64,000 nt of DNA from Clostridia bacterium (GCA_900771085.1 CAAGMR010000014.1:8816-72815); one strand, 5' to 3'; counted from the first letter of the stretch, positions 49,427-60,791 are shown. The notes: generated by a model not told the origin, from the sequence alone. Translations and numbers: made by a program.

Positions 49427-50896
49427 ATGATTATTAAACCCGGTATTGAGGTCGCAAAAGAATATGCAAGATCCGGCGAGTATAAAAACCTTCCGGTTAA
49501 GGCGGAACTTTTTGCTGATATAAGGACACCTATAGAGGTCCTTAAGGCTCTCAAAAATGTTTCAAACCACTGCTATTTGCTCGAGTCCGTAGGCGGTGAC
49601 GAAAAGTGGGGCAGATACACCTTCCTCGGTTATAATCCTTCACTTGAAATCACCTGCCTTAACGGTGAGATGCACATAGGCAGCATCACAGTGAATACTG
49701 ATGACCCGAACAGTTATTTAAGACAGATAATAAACGAACACAAGAGTCCGAAACTTCCGGACTTCCCGTCGTTCACAGGCGGACTTGTAGGTTACTTCTC
49801 ATATGATTACTTAAAGTATGCAGAACCTTCTCTTCATCTGGATGCCAATGACACTGAATGCTTCCAGGATGTCGACCTGATGCTCTTTGACAAGGTAATC
49901 TGTTTTGATAACTACAAACAGAAGATAATCCTTATCTGTAACATCTCTCTCGAAGAGGACCTCGAGAAAGAGTACAACAGAGCAGAACTCGAACTTTCAG
50001 AGATGGCAAATCTCATTGCAAAAGGTGAGTTTGTTTCTGAAAAGCCGGGCAGACTCCTTTCCGAAATGAAGCCTTTCTTCAATGAGGAAGAGTACTGCAG
50101 CATGATAGAAAAGGCAAAGAATCATATTAAAGAAGGAGACATATTCCAGATAGTACTTTCAAACAGACTGGAGGCCGACTTTGAGGGAAGCCTTCTCAAT
50201 GCCTACAGAGTACTCAGAACAACAAACCCTTCACCTTACATGTTCTATTTCTCGGGAACAGATGTTGAGATTGCAGGTGCTTCACCTGAAACTCTTGTAA
50301 AGCTGGAAGATGGTGTACTTCATACATTCCCTCTTGCGGGAACCCGTCCTCGCGGCAAGACACCGAAGGAAGACAAAGAACTTGAGATAGACCTTCTTCA
50401 GGATGAAAAGGAACTGGCTGAACACAACATGCTTGTTGACCTCGGCAGAAACGATATCGGCAAGATAAGTAAGTTTGGTTCTGTTGAAGTTGAAAGCTAC
50501 CATGAGATACTCCGTTATTCTCATGTAATGCATATAGGTTCCACAGTACGTGGAGAAATCAGAGAAGAATGTGATGCACTCGACGCAGTCGATGCAATTC
50601 TTCCGGCAGGCACACTTTCGGGTGCCCCGAAAATCAGAGCCTGCCAGCTCATAAACGACCTCGAGAATAACAAGCGAGGCGTTTATGGAGGGGCAATCGG
50701 TTATATCGACTTTACCGGTAACCTTGATACCTGTATCGCAATCCGAATTGCTTATAAGAAAAACGGCAAGGTTTTCGTAAGGTCGGGAGCGGGCATAGTT
50801 GCCGACTCCGTACCGGAAAACGAATACCGCGAGTGCATTAACAAGGCGGCAGCCGTTGTAAATGCACTGAAGGCAGCGAAAGAGGTGGAATCATGA
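49427..50896 (+). CDS. trpE: Anthranilate synthase component I
   Basis: 489-residue chorismate-binding enzyme that, with TrpG, makes anthranilate from chorismate and glutamine. N-terminal LLESVGGDEKWGRYTFLGYNP includes the LLES tryptophan feedback site; the C-terminal core has IFQIVLSNRLE, SPETLVKLEDGVLHTFPLAGTRPRG, and PAGTLSGAPKIRACQLI. Start ATG 49427 behind GGAGGA. First gene of the operon, under T-box control; overlaps trpG by 4 bp. Confidence 0.97.
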   Translation: MIIKPGIEVAKEYARSGEYKNLPVKAELFADIRTPIEVLKALKNVSNHCYLLESVGGDEKWGRYTFLGYNPSLEITCLNGEMHIGSITVNTDDPNSYLRQIINEHKSPKLPDFPSFTGGLVGYFSYDYLKYAEPSLHLDANDTECFQDVDLMLFDKVICFDNYKQKIILICNISLEEDLEKEYNRAELELSEMANLIAKGEFVSEKPGRLLSEMKPFFNEEEYCSMIEKAKNHIKEGDIFQIVLSNRLEADFEGSLLNAYRVLRTTNPSPYMFYFSGTDVEIAGASPETLVKLEDGVLHTFPLAGTRPRGKTPKEDKELEIDLLQDEKELAEHNMLVDLGRNDIGKISKFGSVEVESYHEILRYSHVMHIGSTVRGEIREECDALDAVDAILPAGTLSGAPKIRACQLINDLENNKRGVYGGAIGYIDFTGNLDTCIAIRIAYKKNGKVFVRSGAGIVADSVPENEYRECINKAAAVVNALKAAKEVES

Positions 50897-51474
50897 TAGT
50901 GCTGATTGATAACTATGACAGCTTTTCATATAACCTTTTTCAGATGATTGGAAACATTGAACCTGACATAAAGGTTATAAGAAACGATGCATATACCATC
51001 GACGAGATTAAGGCTATGAACCCGAGTGCAATTATCATTTCACCGGGCCCGGGACATCCTGAAGATGCCGGTGTCTGCGTAGAGGCTGCAAAGACTCTGG
51101 GTAAGACAATACCGACTCTGGGTGTATGCCTTGGACACCAGTCAATCTGCGTAGCGTTCGGCGCAACCGTTTCCTACGCGAAAAAGCTTATGCATGGCAA
51201 GCAGAGCGATACATTTGTGGACACAGAGAGCCCTTTGTTCAGGGGACTTCTCGGGACTGTTAAAGTGGCAAGATATCATTCGCTTGCAGCGATTGAAGAT
51301 ACCATGCCGGACAGTCTGAAAATCATCGCAAGAACAGACGATGATGAAATTATGGCAGTGCAGCATTGTGAATATCCAATCTTCGGAGTTCAGTTCCATC
51401 CGGAATCAATAATGACTCCCGAAGGAGAAACAATGCTCAGAAACTTTATAGAATATGCGAGGGATTACAAATGA
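50893..51474 (+). CDS. trpG: Anthranilate synthase component II (glutamine amidotransferase)
   Basis: 193-residue class I glutamine amidotransferase providing ammonia to TrpE. The catalytic cysteine is in GVCLGHQSI near 78 and the His/Glu pair in FHPES near 172. [11 protein letters not shown] is the typical N-terminus. It is a separate gene, not fused to trpD, and overlaps both trpE and trpD by 4 bp. It could also serve p-aminobenzoate synthesis as in Bacillus. Confidence 0.97.
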   Translation: MIVLIDNYDSFSYNLFQMIGNIEPDIKVIRNDAYTIDEIKAMNPSAIIISPGPGHPEDAGVCVEAAKTLGKTIPTLGVCLGHQSICVAFGATVSYAKKLMHGKQSDTFVDTESPLFRGLLGTVKVARYHSLAAIEDTMPDSLKIIARTDDDEIMAVQHCEYPIFGVQFHPESIMTPEGETMLRNFIEYARDYK

Positions 51475-52493
51475 TTAAAGAAGCAATTGAAAAAATCGTA
51501 TCACTTAAAGACTTAACTTATGATGAAGCTTATACAGTAATGAATGAAATCATGAGTGGCGAAAGTACACCAACTCAGAACGCTGCATTCCTCGCTGCTC
51601 TCTCTACAAAGTCAGCAAAGGCTGAGACAATAGATGAAATCTCAGGTTGTGCCGCTGCAATGCGCGAGCATGCAATTCCTGTTGAAACAGGAGATATGGA
51701 TACTCTTGAAATCGTTGGTACAGGCGGAGACGGAGCAAAGAGCTTCAACATCTCAACTACAGCATCAATGATCATCGCAGCAGGCGGTGTCAAGGTTTCA
51801 AAGCATGGTAACAGAGCTGCTTCCAGCCAGTCAGGCGCTGCTGACTGTCTTGAGGCTCTCGGCATAAACATTCAGCAGGAACCTGAAAAATGCGTAAGCC
51901 TTCTCGAGCAGATCAATATCTGCTTCTGTTTCGCTCAGAAGTATCACACTTCAATGAAATACGTAGGTGCAATCAGACGTGAGCTCGGTTTCCGTACAGT
52001 GTTCAATATTCTTGGGCCTCTCACTAACCCTGCAAAGCCTTCATACTATGTTCTCGGTGTTTATGATGAATACCTTGTAGACATCATTGCACAGGTTCTT
52101 GCAAAAATCGGTGCCAAGGGTGCAGCTGTTGTATACGGCATGGACAAGCTCGATGAGATTTCATCCAGCTGCGACACAGTGATGAGCATCTACAGAAACG
52201 GTGAATTTGAACGCGTAACAATCAAGCCTGAGGAATTTGGCTTCGAGCGTTGCGAAAAGGCAGATCTCGTAGGCGGTTCACCTGAAGAGAATGCACAGAT
52301 TACACGCGATATTCTCGCAGGCAAGAAGGGTCCGCAGAGAGACACAGTTCTCATGAATGCAGGTGTTGCTTTCTATGTTGCAGGCAAATGCGACAGCATC
52401 GCAGACGGCGTAAAGTACGCTGCAGAACTTGTAGACGGCGGAAAGGCACTTGAAACTCTCGAGGCCTACATCAAGGCTTCCAATGAGGAATAA
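51471..52493 (+). CDS. trpD: Anthranilate phosphoribosyltransferase
   Basis: 340-residue enzyme joining anthranilate and PRPP. The PRPP loop [14 protein letters not shown] near 83-96 and the [21 protein letters not shown] anthranilate region are clear, as is [20 protein letters not shown] [17 protein letters not shown] overlap with trpG. Confidence 0.97.
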   Translation: MIKEAIEKIVSLKDLTYDEAYTVMNEIMSGESTPTQNAAFLAALSTKSAKAETIDEISGCAAAMREHAIPVETGDMDTLEIVGTGGDGAKSFNISTTASMIIAAGGVKVSKHGNRAASSQSGAADCLEALGINIQQEPEKCVSLLEQINICFCFAQKYHTSMKYVGAIRRELGFRTVFNILGPLTNPAKPSYYVLGVYDEYLVDIIAQVLAKIGAKGAAVVYGMDKLDEISSSCDTVMSIYRNGEFERVTIKPEEFGFERCEKADLVGGSPEENAQITRDILAGKKGPQRDTVLMNAGVAFYVAGKCDSIADGVKYAAELVDGGKALETLEAYIKASNEE

Positions 52494-52495
52494 TA

Positions 52496-53290
52496 ATGGC
52501 TACCATTCTTAATACAATCGCGGACTATTCAAAGGTTCGCGTTGAAAATGATAAGAAACTTGTAACTTTAGACGAGCTCAAGGAACAGTGCAAAGCCCTC
52601 GGAAAGGGAGAGGGAGATAAGTTTTACAATGCACTGAAACAGGACGGAATGAGCTTTATTTGCGAAGTAAAAAAGGCTTCTCCGTCAAAGGGCATCATCT
52701 CCGAGGATTTCCCTTATCTCGACATTGCGAAGGCATATGAAAGTGCCGGAGCAGACTGCATGTCCTGCCTCACAGAACCTAAATGGTTCCTTGGCTCAGA
52801 TGAGATTTTCACTGATATCCGCAAGACGGTTAAAACTCCTATGATCAGGAAGGACTTCGTCATTGACGAATATCAGATTTATCAGGCTCGTGTAATGGGC
52901 GCAAATGCAGTTTTACTCATTTGCTCTCTTCTTTCCACAGAGCAGGTCGCAAAGGGTCTGGCGCTTTGCGACGAACTGGGGCTGAGCGCCCTGGTTGAGA
53001 CTCACGATGAGGCGGAAATCGCTTCCGCTGTGGAAGCGGGCGCCGGCATCATCGGAGTCAACAACCGCAACCTTAAGGATTTCTCGGTAGACTTCGGCAA
53101 CGCCGAACGTCTCCGCGAGAAAATTCCTGCAAGTGCGGTATACGTGGCTGAAAGCGGGGTCGCTTCAGCCGAGGATGTGGCGGCTATAGCCGCCATGGGC
53201 GCGGACGCTGCCCTTATAGGCGAGGCGCTAATGCGCTCGCCGGACAAGGCAGCAAAGCTTGCAGAGTTCCGTGCAGCTGCAAAGAGGTAA
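52496..53290 (+). CDS. trpC: Indole-3-glycerol phosphate synthase
   Basis: 264-residue (beta/alpha)8 enzyme of tryptophan synthesis. It has ICEVKKASPSKGII near 54, MIRKDFVIDEYQIYQARVMGANAVLLI, EVHD-like VETHDEAE and GVNNRNLKDFSVD, then AESGVASAEDV. Monofunctional; trpF is separate. Starts 2 bp after trpD. Confidence 0.97.
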   Translation: MATILNTIADYSKVRVENDKKLVTLDELKEQCKALGKGEGDKFYNALKQDGMSFICEVKKASPSKGIISEDFPYLDIAKAYESAGADCMSCLTEPKWFLGSDEIFTDIRKTVKTPMIRKDFVIDEYQIYQARVMGANAVLLICSLLSTEQVAKGLALCDELGLSALVETHDEAEIASAVEAGAGIIGVNNRNLKDFSVDFGNAERLREKIPASAVYVAESGVASAEDVAAIAAMGADAALIGEALMRSPDKAAKLAEFRAAAKR

Positions 53291-53293
53291 ATT

Positions 53294-53902
53294 ATGGCAA
53301 CCGGAATAAAAATGTGCGGTCTTACAAGACCGGAAGACATTGAAGCCGTAAATGCACTAAGACCCGAATTCATTGGCTTTGTCTTCTGGGACAGGAGTAA
53401 GCGCAACGTTACAAAAGAACAGGCACGACTTCTTAAAGAAAAGCTCGACCCGTCAATTAAAGCTGTCGGCGTATTCGTAGATGCGAATAAAGATTTCGTA
53501 TTGGACTTATGCAATGAGGGAATCATAGATGTTATCCAGCTTCATGGCAGCGAAGACGAGGAGTACATTTTCTGTCTGCGTGACCATACCGACAAAGAGA
53601 TAATAAAAGCTTACAAAGTCAGAACACCGGAAGATGTTGCGGCGGCAAAGAACTCAAGTGCCGACTTTATTCTTCTCGACAACGGAAAGGGAACAGGAGA
53701 AAACTTCGACTGGTCACTTCTTACCGGTGTCGGAAGAGACTTTTTCCTTGCCGGTGGACTTTATGACTACAATGTTGCTTCTGCCATTGAGCAGACGCAC
53801 CCGTACGCCGTCGATGTCAGCAGTGGCATAGAGAAAGACGGATTAAAAGATTTTGAGACAATGTCGGCCTTCCTGAAGGCCGTTCGCGAAAGCGGAAATT
53901 AA
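53294..53902 (+). CDS. trpF: Phosphoribosylanthranilate isomerase
   Basis: 202-residue barrel enzyme; the catalytic cysteine is in [11 protein letters not shown] near 8 and the acid in a VIQLHGSED / [14 protein letters not shown] pattern, ending LAGGLYDYN and VDVSSGIE. Normal length. Starts 3 bp after trpC. Confidence 0.96.
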   Translation: MATGIKMCGLTRPEDIEAVNALRPEFIGFVFWDRSKRNVTKEQARLLKEKLDPSIKAVGVFVDANKDFVLDLCNEGIIDVIQLHGSEDEEYIFCLRDHTDKEIIKAYKVRTPEDVAAAKNSSADFILLDNGKGTGENFDWSLLTGVGRDFFLAGGLYDYNVASAIEQTHPYAVDVSSGIEKDGLKDFETMSAFLKAVRESGN

Positions 53903-53915
53903 AGGAGTAAAAATC

Positions 53916-55102
<1,187 letters not shown>

Positions 55103-55106
<4 letters not shown>

Positions 55107-55879
55107 GCAATATCGCAAAAGCTTTCGAAAACGGAAAGGCATTCATACCTTTCGTAACCTGTGGTGATCCTGACCTCGAAACAACCGCAAAAATAGTTCG
55201 CGAAATGGCAAAGAACGGTGCCGACCTCATTGAACTTGGTGTTCCTTTTTCTGACCCTACAGCAGAAGGTCCGGTTATCCAGGGCGCTAACATCAGAGCC
55301 CTTGCAGCAGGTACAACAACAGACAGAATTTTTGATCTCGTAAGAGACCTTCGCCGTGACGTCACAGTACCAATGGTATTCATGACTTACGCCAATGTTG
55401 TTTATTCATATGGTGCCGATCGTTTCATCTCCACATGCAAGGAGATAGGCATAGACGGACTTATTCTTCCTGATATCCCATATGAGGAAAAAGGGGAGTT
55501 TGACGACATCTGCAAGAAGTACGACGTTGACCTTGTTTCACTCATTGCTCCGACATCAGATGACAGAATCGGCATGATTGCAAAGGATGCCTCCGGCTTC
55601 GTATACATCGTTTCTTCTCTCGGTGTAACCGGTGTCAGAACTGAGATTACAACAGACGTGGGAGCCCTTGCAGCAAAGGTTAAGGCTAATACGAATATTC
55701 CTTGCGCAATCGGCTTCGGTATTTCAACTCCTGAGCAGGCAGAAAAGATGGCTGCCAAGGCAGACGGCGCCATAGTCGGTTCAGCCATAGTAAAGCTTGT
55801 TGAAAAATATGGAAAAGATGCAGCCCCTTATGTCGGCGAATATGTAAAACAGATGAAAGAAGCCGTTATGAAGGCATAA
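55103..55879 (+). CDS. trpA: Tryptophan synthase alpha chain
   Basis: 258-residue barrel subunit cleaving indole-3-glycerol phosphate. Catalytic glutamate in [19 protein letters not shown] near 47 and aspartate in [12 protein letters not shown] near 121; GFGISTPEQ and GSAIVK bind phosphate. Last gene of the complete trpEGDCFBA operon. Confidence 0.98.
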
Positions 55880-55891
55880 CGGCAAAAGAAA

Positions 55892-55929
55892 AGCTCCGGA
55901 CCGTCTGGTCCGGAGCTCATTTTTTTTGT
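55892..55929. terminator. Bidirectional terminator between trpA and the ferredoxin gene
   Basis: 11-bp perfect stem AGCTCCGGACC / GGTCCGGAGCT with a GTCT loop, followed by a long T-run on the plus strand and TTTTCTTTT on the minus strand. Confidence 0.93.
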
Positions 55930-55930
55930 A

Positions 55931-56311
55931 TTAATCAACGTAAGTGATCTTAACAGCTGATTTTTTACATTTTGTTGCGCATTCTCCGCACTTGATACAT
56001 TTATTCTGATCAATAACGTGTGGATTCTTTACTGTACCTGTGATTGCTCCTGTTGGGCAGGCACGGGCACAAGCTGTACAACCGATACAATTATCTGTAA
56101 TGATTTCTACCTTTGCACGCATCTTCATGCCAGGTGCAGGTGAGATAGCTCCTACAGGGCAGATGTCTACGCATTCGCCACAGTCTCTACACTTGTCTTT
56201 AGGGATGTCATAGCAGCCTGCAGGGAAGTTCTCTACAGGAACATCGAAAGGACAGGCAAAATGGCAAGCCTGGCAATCAATACAGATTGATTTGTTAATT
56301 ACATAAGCCAT
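55931..56311 (-). CDS. Polyferredoxin with four [4Fe-4S] motifs (AOR-associated)
   Basis: 126-residue electron-transfer protein with four cysteine motifs: CIDCQACHFACP at 10, CRDCGECVDICP near 42, CIGCTACARACP near 75 and CIKCGECATKC near 104. It resembles the HycB/AOR-associated four-cluster ferredoxins. GGAGG precedes its ATG. It is the last gene of the aor operon and is likely the electron carrier subunit or acceptor for the aldehyde oxidoreductase. Confidence 0.88.
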   Translation of the reverse strand: MAYVINKSICIDCQACHFACPFDVPVENFPAGCYDIPKDKCRDCGECVDICPVGAISPAPGMKMRAKVEIITDNCIGCTACARACPTGAITGTVKNPHVIDQNKCIKCGECATKCKKSAVKITYVD

Positions 56312-56323
56312 AGTTTTACCTCC

Positions 56324-56566
56324 TTAACCGCCTGAAACAGGTGACATGATATCTACTTTGTCGCCGTCATTAAGTTTTGCTCTGCGTGATGAAATTCTTT
56401 CGCCGTTTACGAATACGATGATATCTTTCCATCTGATTTCATCTGCACCCTTGGCTCTCTTTTCATTGAGGATACCTATAACTTCTGTGATGTTCTTTGC
56501 AGAACAGTCAAATTCTTTAACGCCTGTGTCGAGTCTGACAACAGCATAAACTTTAACTTTTACCAT
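56324..56566 (-). CDS. MoaD/ThiS-like sulfur carrier protein
   Basis: 80-residue ubiquitin-fold protein ending in a C-terminal Gly-Gly (PVSGG), the thiocarboxylate end of sulfur carriers. The NGERISSRRAKLNDGDKVDIMSP segment is typical of MoaD/ThiS. Its place between aor and the ferredoxin gene suggests it supplies sulfur to pterin cofactor synthesis for the AOR enzyme; no moaE, moaA or moeB gene is present here. 12 bp separate it from each neighbour or nearly so. Confidence 0.85.
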   Translation of the reverse strand: MVKVKVYAVVRLDTGVKEFDCSAKNITEVIGILNEKRAKGADEIRWKDIIVFVNGERISSRRAKLNDGDKVDIMSPVSGG

Positions 56567-56578
56567 TTCAATACCTCC

Positions 56579-58498
56579 TTAATAGTTGTATGGATATGCA
56601 TCGTGTGGAGGCACATCAATACCGAGGTATTTAAGCTGCTTCTTTGTTGGAACGCCGTCAACCCATCTTCTGTTCTTGTAGTAATCCTTAAGGAGTAAAT
56701 CAAGAGGAACCTTTGTAGCAGGGTTTGAAGGATCCTGAGCTACGTCTGTGAGTCTCTTTGGAAGTGTATCTGCACCGGCTCTCTGGCCAAGAATGATGTT
56801 TGCAACACGTTCCATGTTGTATCCGCGGTCACCAGCCATGAGGAGGTCACCAACCTTGAAGTTCATGCCTGTAGCAAGTTCAACAGCCTTTGTATGATAA
56901 ACGAAAGGAAGGTAGAACTTGAGAAGGAATGTGATTCTTTGAACGAGTGGATAAACAGGACCGAGTGCTCCAAATGCCCAGCCTACAGCCTTAGTGATAG
57001 GAGAGTTAGGATACTTGAAGAGGAAAGCAGGGAGTACGGAATAAGTTGTGAAGAGACAGGAACCACAAGCAGAAGCTGCTTCCATAAGATCCTGGAAGAT
57101 AACTGTTACACCGGCTTTACCTGCTGTTGTAAGTGAGTCGAGGTCCATACCGAGACCTTCAACGTATACCATGTAACCTGCGTTAAGGTGGCAACCGCCA
57201 CGGTTACTTACCGCATAACCGAGACCCTGTGCAACCGCATGTCTTGGCTCGTAAGCAGCAAGTTCCATACCCTTTACCTGAATAGCAAATTCTTCACCGC
57301 CGAATTTTTCTGACATCTTACGGCTACCGTTTGCCAATTCATCACCAACGCCCTGTCTGAGAGCGATTTTTTCAATCATTTCAGAGATGTTGTCGATCTT
57401 TCCGAACTCGAGACCGCTATCGAACATTCCTTTTTCCTGGAGTTCCATTGCGAAAGCAATAGTACCTGCGCAGGAGATTGTGTCCATGCCCCATTCGTCG
57501 ATTTCATGGTTCCATGTAATAATCTTACCGAGGTCATCGTTAAGAATGTTTGGACCAAGAAGACCGAGAATTTCAAGCTCTGGACCTTTAATATCACCAA
57601 ATTCAGAATCAACACGACGTGTGCACTGAATTGGACATGTTGTACATCCGCTCTTTCTTATGAGCTTTTCTTCAGCGAGAGTTTCACCGGAAACCTTTTC
57701 GAAGTTATCATACTGACCCTTGCTGAAGTTCTTTGTAGCAAGAATGCTGTGGAACTGCATGCCTGTTACGAGGCCTGCTGTACCGAGCTGAGGAACCTGC
57801 TTACCGGAAACCGGATGGTTAAGCATCTTCTTAACCCATTTTCTGCTGAACTTAACAAGTTCTTCTTTATCGTAAATTTCAGGATGTTTGAATCCCTTAG
57901 CTGTAATAGCCTTAATATTCTTATCACCTAAAACGGCACCTGTACCACCACGGCCAAATGCACGCTCACCTGAGAAAGCAGCAGCATAGAGAACCTTGTT
58001 TTCACCTGCAGGGCCAATAACAATATTGGCTGTCTTCTTAGGAAGCTTTTCCTGTGTTTCGGTTACTTTGAGGCCCCAAAGCTCTGAAGCATCGATGAAC
58101 TCTACAGTTTCCTCAGTAATGTGGATTCTTACAGGAACGTCAGATTTACCCATGATGACAGCGGCATCGTATCCGCATCTCTTGAGCATCATACCAAAGT
58201 CGCCACCGCTATTACTTGAAGTAATAATACCGGTAAGAGGCGAGATGGTTGACATGTTGAATCTTGCTGTACTTGGAGTACCGCAACCTGTGAGAGGACC
58301 TGTTGAAATAACAACCCAGTTGTCCTCGTCAAAAGCAGTCATTCCCGGACGAACATGCTTTAAAAGAATGTCTGCAGCCATGATTTTACCGCCGACTGTT
58401 CTCTGTCTGTCTTCGTCAGTCCAAGGGAACTCACCAAAAGTTTTGCTGGTGAGATCAATCTTAAGAACCTTACCCATATAGCCCTTAAAATTAGTCAT
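56579..58498 (-). CDS. aor: Aldehyde:ferredoxin oxidoreductase (tungstopterin enzyme)
   Basis: 639-residue AOR family enzyme that oxidises aldehydes to acids (or reduces acids) with ferredoxin, using a bis-pterin tungsten cofactor. N-terminal GYMGKVLKIDLTS and GGKIMAADIL, the [4Fe-4S] ligands CTTCPIQC near 283-290 with a fourth cysteine in CGSCLFTTY near 475, and the pterin-binding RGGCHLNAGY region are visible. Length is slightly above the archaeal enzymes. AGGGAGATG precedes the start. A TATAAT -10 box lies at 58575-58580 (minus). Specific substrate not determinable. Confidence 0.93.
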   Translation of the reverse strand: MTNFKGYMGKVLKIDLTSKTFGEFPWTDEDRQRTVGGKIMAADILLKHVRPGMTAFDEDNWVVISTGPLTGCGTPSTARFNMSTISPLTGIITSSNSGGDFGMMLKRCGYDAAVIMGKSDVPVRIHITEETVEFIDASELWGLKVTETQEKLPKKTANIVIGPAGENKVLYAAAFSGERAFGRGGTGAVLGDKNIKAITAKGFKHPEIYDKEELVKFSRKWVKKMLNHPVSGKQVPQLGTAGLVTGMQFHSILATKNFSKGQYDNFEKVSGETLAEEKLIRKSGCTTCPIQCTRRVDSEFGDIKGPELEILGLLGPNILNDDLGKIITWNHEIDEWGMDTISCAGTIAFAMELQEKGMFDSGLEFGKIDNISEMIEKIALRQGVGDELANGSRKMSEKFGGEEFAIQVKGMELAAYEPRHAVAQGLGYAVSNRGGCHLNAGYMVYVEGLGMDLDSLTTAGKAGVTVIFQDLMEAASACGSCLFTTYSVLPAFLFKYPNSPITKAVGWAFGALGPVYPLVQRITFLLKFYLPFVYHTKAVELATGMNFKVGDLLMAGDRGYNMERVANIILGQRAGADTLPKRLTDVAQDPSNPATKVPLDLLLKDYYKNRRWVDGVPTKKQLKYLGIDVPPHDAYPYNY

Positions 58499-58665
58499 AC
58501 TTTTTCATCTCCCTTATTAAATTTCAAATTCGCGGAAGGTGCCAAATCACCACAAAGCAGCACCTCTAGTTACCATTATAATGTATGAAAACTCAAAGGT
58601 ATTGGTAATTGTTGTTGGTTTTTTTAACAAAGTTTTTGCAATTTTCCTATGAAATTCTAATAAAC

Positions 58666-58704
58666 AAAAAGTGCTTAAGATAGGAATCTTAAGCACTTTT
58701 TTTG
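58666..58704. terminator. Bidirectional terminator near the pseudokinase gene
   Basis: 16-bp perfect stem (58666-58681 with 58686-58701) around GTGCTTAAGAT, AGGA loop, flanked by A- and T-runs. On the minus strand it terminates the pseudokinase gene. Confidence 0.92.
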
Positions 58705-58725
58705 TTTTGATTAACTTTTAATTAA

Positions 58726-60630
58726 TCATTCGTTTGAAGATCCGTTATCTCCCAAACCCGGAATGAGAGGTGCGAACGGGTTCACATTTGAACCGGTTGT
58801 TGTCTCTTCACTGCTTTCGGTTGTTGCTTCTGTAGTAATAACTCTGTCTGTCCAGACCTGAAGAGTGATTGTTGTATTTGAAACAATGTACTCTCTGCCG
58901 GAAGCACCGGATGGTGACTGAGAAGCTACTGTCTCTGCCGGATGAAGACCTGCAATGTTTGTACGGTCTATTCGTTCTACTTTGAAGCCGAGACCTTCAA
59001 GTTCTGCTTTGGCTTCCGAGTATGACATACCTTCAACGTCCGGTATCTTTTCTCTGTGAATACCCTTTGATACGGTAAGTTCGATCTCTGTACCGCTTGC
59101 AACCTTGGTGCCCGGGTCTACACTCTGAGAAATAACATAGCCTTCGTTTACATCCTCGCTGAAGACTTCTTTTACTGTGAATCGGAAATCTTCGGTATAT
59201 GAGCTGTTTGCTGAGATTGATGTGTATCGTTTTCCGACAAAGTCAGGAACATCTACTGCTTCAACTACGCTTGAGTCATCAAGAAGGGTTTTGTCCCTGT
59301 TGCCTCCGCGTCCGTTTACAAGGAAGTTAATTCCAAAGGCGAGGAGTGTTATCGCAAGAATAACAATTACGGATGTTGTAATAATCCTGCTTGCCTTGCC
59401 TGAACCTTTGGTATCGTACTCGTCCTCGTAATCATACTCATCATCGTATACATTGTTATAGCTTTCAGGCTCTTCAGAAGAAAGTCTTTCAGCTCTCTGC
59501 TGATGAGGAGGCTCGTATCTTGGAGTTTCATACTGAGGCTGTTCTCTGTAGTTTGTTCCGATCGGAATTACCTGAGTGTCATCAAGAGGATTGCCGGGAG
59601 CAGGAGTGTAAGCTGCGCTGCGGCGGAGTTCCTTCTGCTCAGATTCATATTCAGATGCCATTTCGCTGACTACGGATGATGAAAGTTCTGTTCGGAAACG
59701 TTCTACGTCGCGTGTTCTGTCTTCGGGAAGAACCTGAAGGGCATTGACAATGGCATTTACAACATATCCAGGAAGTGTTTCTGCAAATTTTGCAGGAATC
59801 ATCATCTCGTCATTGTGAAGTCTTGCCATTGCATCTATCGGAGTTTTTCCTATGAGAGCTCTGTAAAGAACTGCTGCAAAGGAATAAATATCTGTCCACG
59901 CTCCGCATGAGGTATTGACACCGAGCTGCTCAACAGGTGTGTATCCCGGATAAACCTCTGTTGCAAGACCGCCGTTTACTGTACGGCACTCCGGAATACT
60001 GAAACCGGAAAGCTTGAGCTTTCTGCCCGGATAAATGTAAAGGTTTGCAGGTGAGATTCCGCGGTGAATGATACCTGCCTGATGAAGATTGGAAAGAGTA
60101 CTGAGAACAGGCATGAATAAGATGCGGGCATCTTTCCAGCTGAGATAACCTTCCTTTGTTGAAAGGAGATAGTCTCTGAGTGACTGAATGCCTTCAACGT
60201 GTTCGCAAACGGCATAAGCTGTCTGGTTTGCCTCAAATACCTCTTCAACCTGAATTAAAGCAGAGAGACCACTCATTCTGGAGAGTCTTCTCCAGAGGTC
60301 TTCAAAGCTTGTGAGCATTGAGGTGTAGCGTTCATAGTTACCCGGTCTTACAACCAGTTCGTTTGTGTTCTCATCTCTGCGGACAATTGCATCCGGAAGA
60401 AATTCTCTGATTTCAACAGGAGTGTTTGTTCTGGTGTCGAGAGCCATGTATGTTGTACCGTCTCCGTTGGAGTCAATGACAGCACCTATAAGGTAGTGAT
60501 CTCCAACAATTGTTCTCATAGGGAGAAATGGAGCCAGCTGCAGAGTGTCATTGTTGAAATGACAGTGTGGGCACTGGGAAGAGCTTCCTTTGTCCTTCAT
60601 GCAGTTCATACACAAATTCTCATATGCCAT
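58726..60630 (-). CDS. Zinc-ribbon pseudokinase with PASTA domains
   Basis: 634-residue membrane protein built like a PrkC-type kinase but apparently inactive. Residues 7-23 form a zinc ribbon (CMNC ... CPHC). The kinase-like domain (about 40-310) has VEIR where VAIK is expected, HRGISPANL instead of HRD, and KLSGFSI instead of DFG, so the catalytic and metal-binding aspartates and probably the lysine are lost. A transmembrane helix (about 410-435) is followed by two PASTA domains (about 455-590) and a Ser/Thr-rich tail. PASTA domains bind peptidoglycan or lipid II. The role is probably structural or allosteric sensing. Confidence 0.82.
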   Translation of the reverse strand: MAYENLCMNCMKDKGSSSQCPHCHFNNDTLQLAPFLPMRTIVGDHYLIGAVIDSNGDGTTYMALDTRTNTPVEIREFLPDAIVRRDENTNELVVRPGNYERYTSMLTSFEDLWRRLSRMSGLSALIQVEEVFEANQTAYAVCEHVEGIQSLRDYLLSTKEGYLSWKDARILFMPVLSTLSNLHQAGIIHRGISPANLYIYPGRKLKLSGFSIPECRTVNGGLATEVYPGYTPVEQLGVNTSCGAWTDIYSFAAVLYRALIGKTPIDAMARLHNDEMMIPAKFAETLPGYVVNAIVNALQVLPEDRTRDVERFRTELSSSVVSEMASEYESEQKELRRSAAYTPAPGNPLDDTQVIPIGTNYREQPQYETPRYEPPHQQRAERLSSEEPESYNNVYDDEYDYEDEYDTKGSGKASRIITTSVIVILAITLLAFGINFLVNGRGGNRDKTLLDDSSVVEAVDVPDFVGKRYTSISANSSYTEDFRFTVKEVFSEDVNEGYVISQSVDPGTKVASGTEIELTVSKGIHREKIPDVEGMSYSEAKAELEGLGFKVERIDRTNIAGLHPAETVASQSPSGASGREYIVSNTTITLQVWTDRVITTEATTESSEETTTGSNVNPFAPLIPGLGDNGSSNE

Positions 60631-60763
60631 GATGTTCGCCTCGATTCATTAATTAATCACACTATATTTTAATATATAATGTATAAATTTGCCAATTACA
60701 AATTGTTTCAAAGGGTAACAGTCCGTAAAAAAGGACACATAAAAATTTCTTCGAACATTTGTG

Positions 60764-60791
60764 TTGACTTTTGTTCGGGTGAGGGTATAAT
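60764..60791 (+). promoter_or_regulatory. Promoter of small membrane protein gene
   Basis: TTGACT (60764-60769) and TATAAT (60786-60791) with 16 bp spacing. Half-sites CGAACAT (60752-60758) and TGTTCGG (60772-60778) flank the -35 box. Confidence 0.75.

Noticed and set aside
56894..58481. Several plus-strand frames opposite the AOR gene
   Set aside because: They are antisense shadows without start signals; the AOR frame is fully supported.
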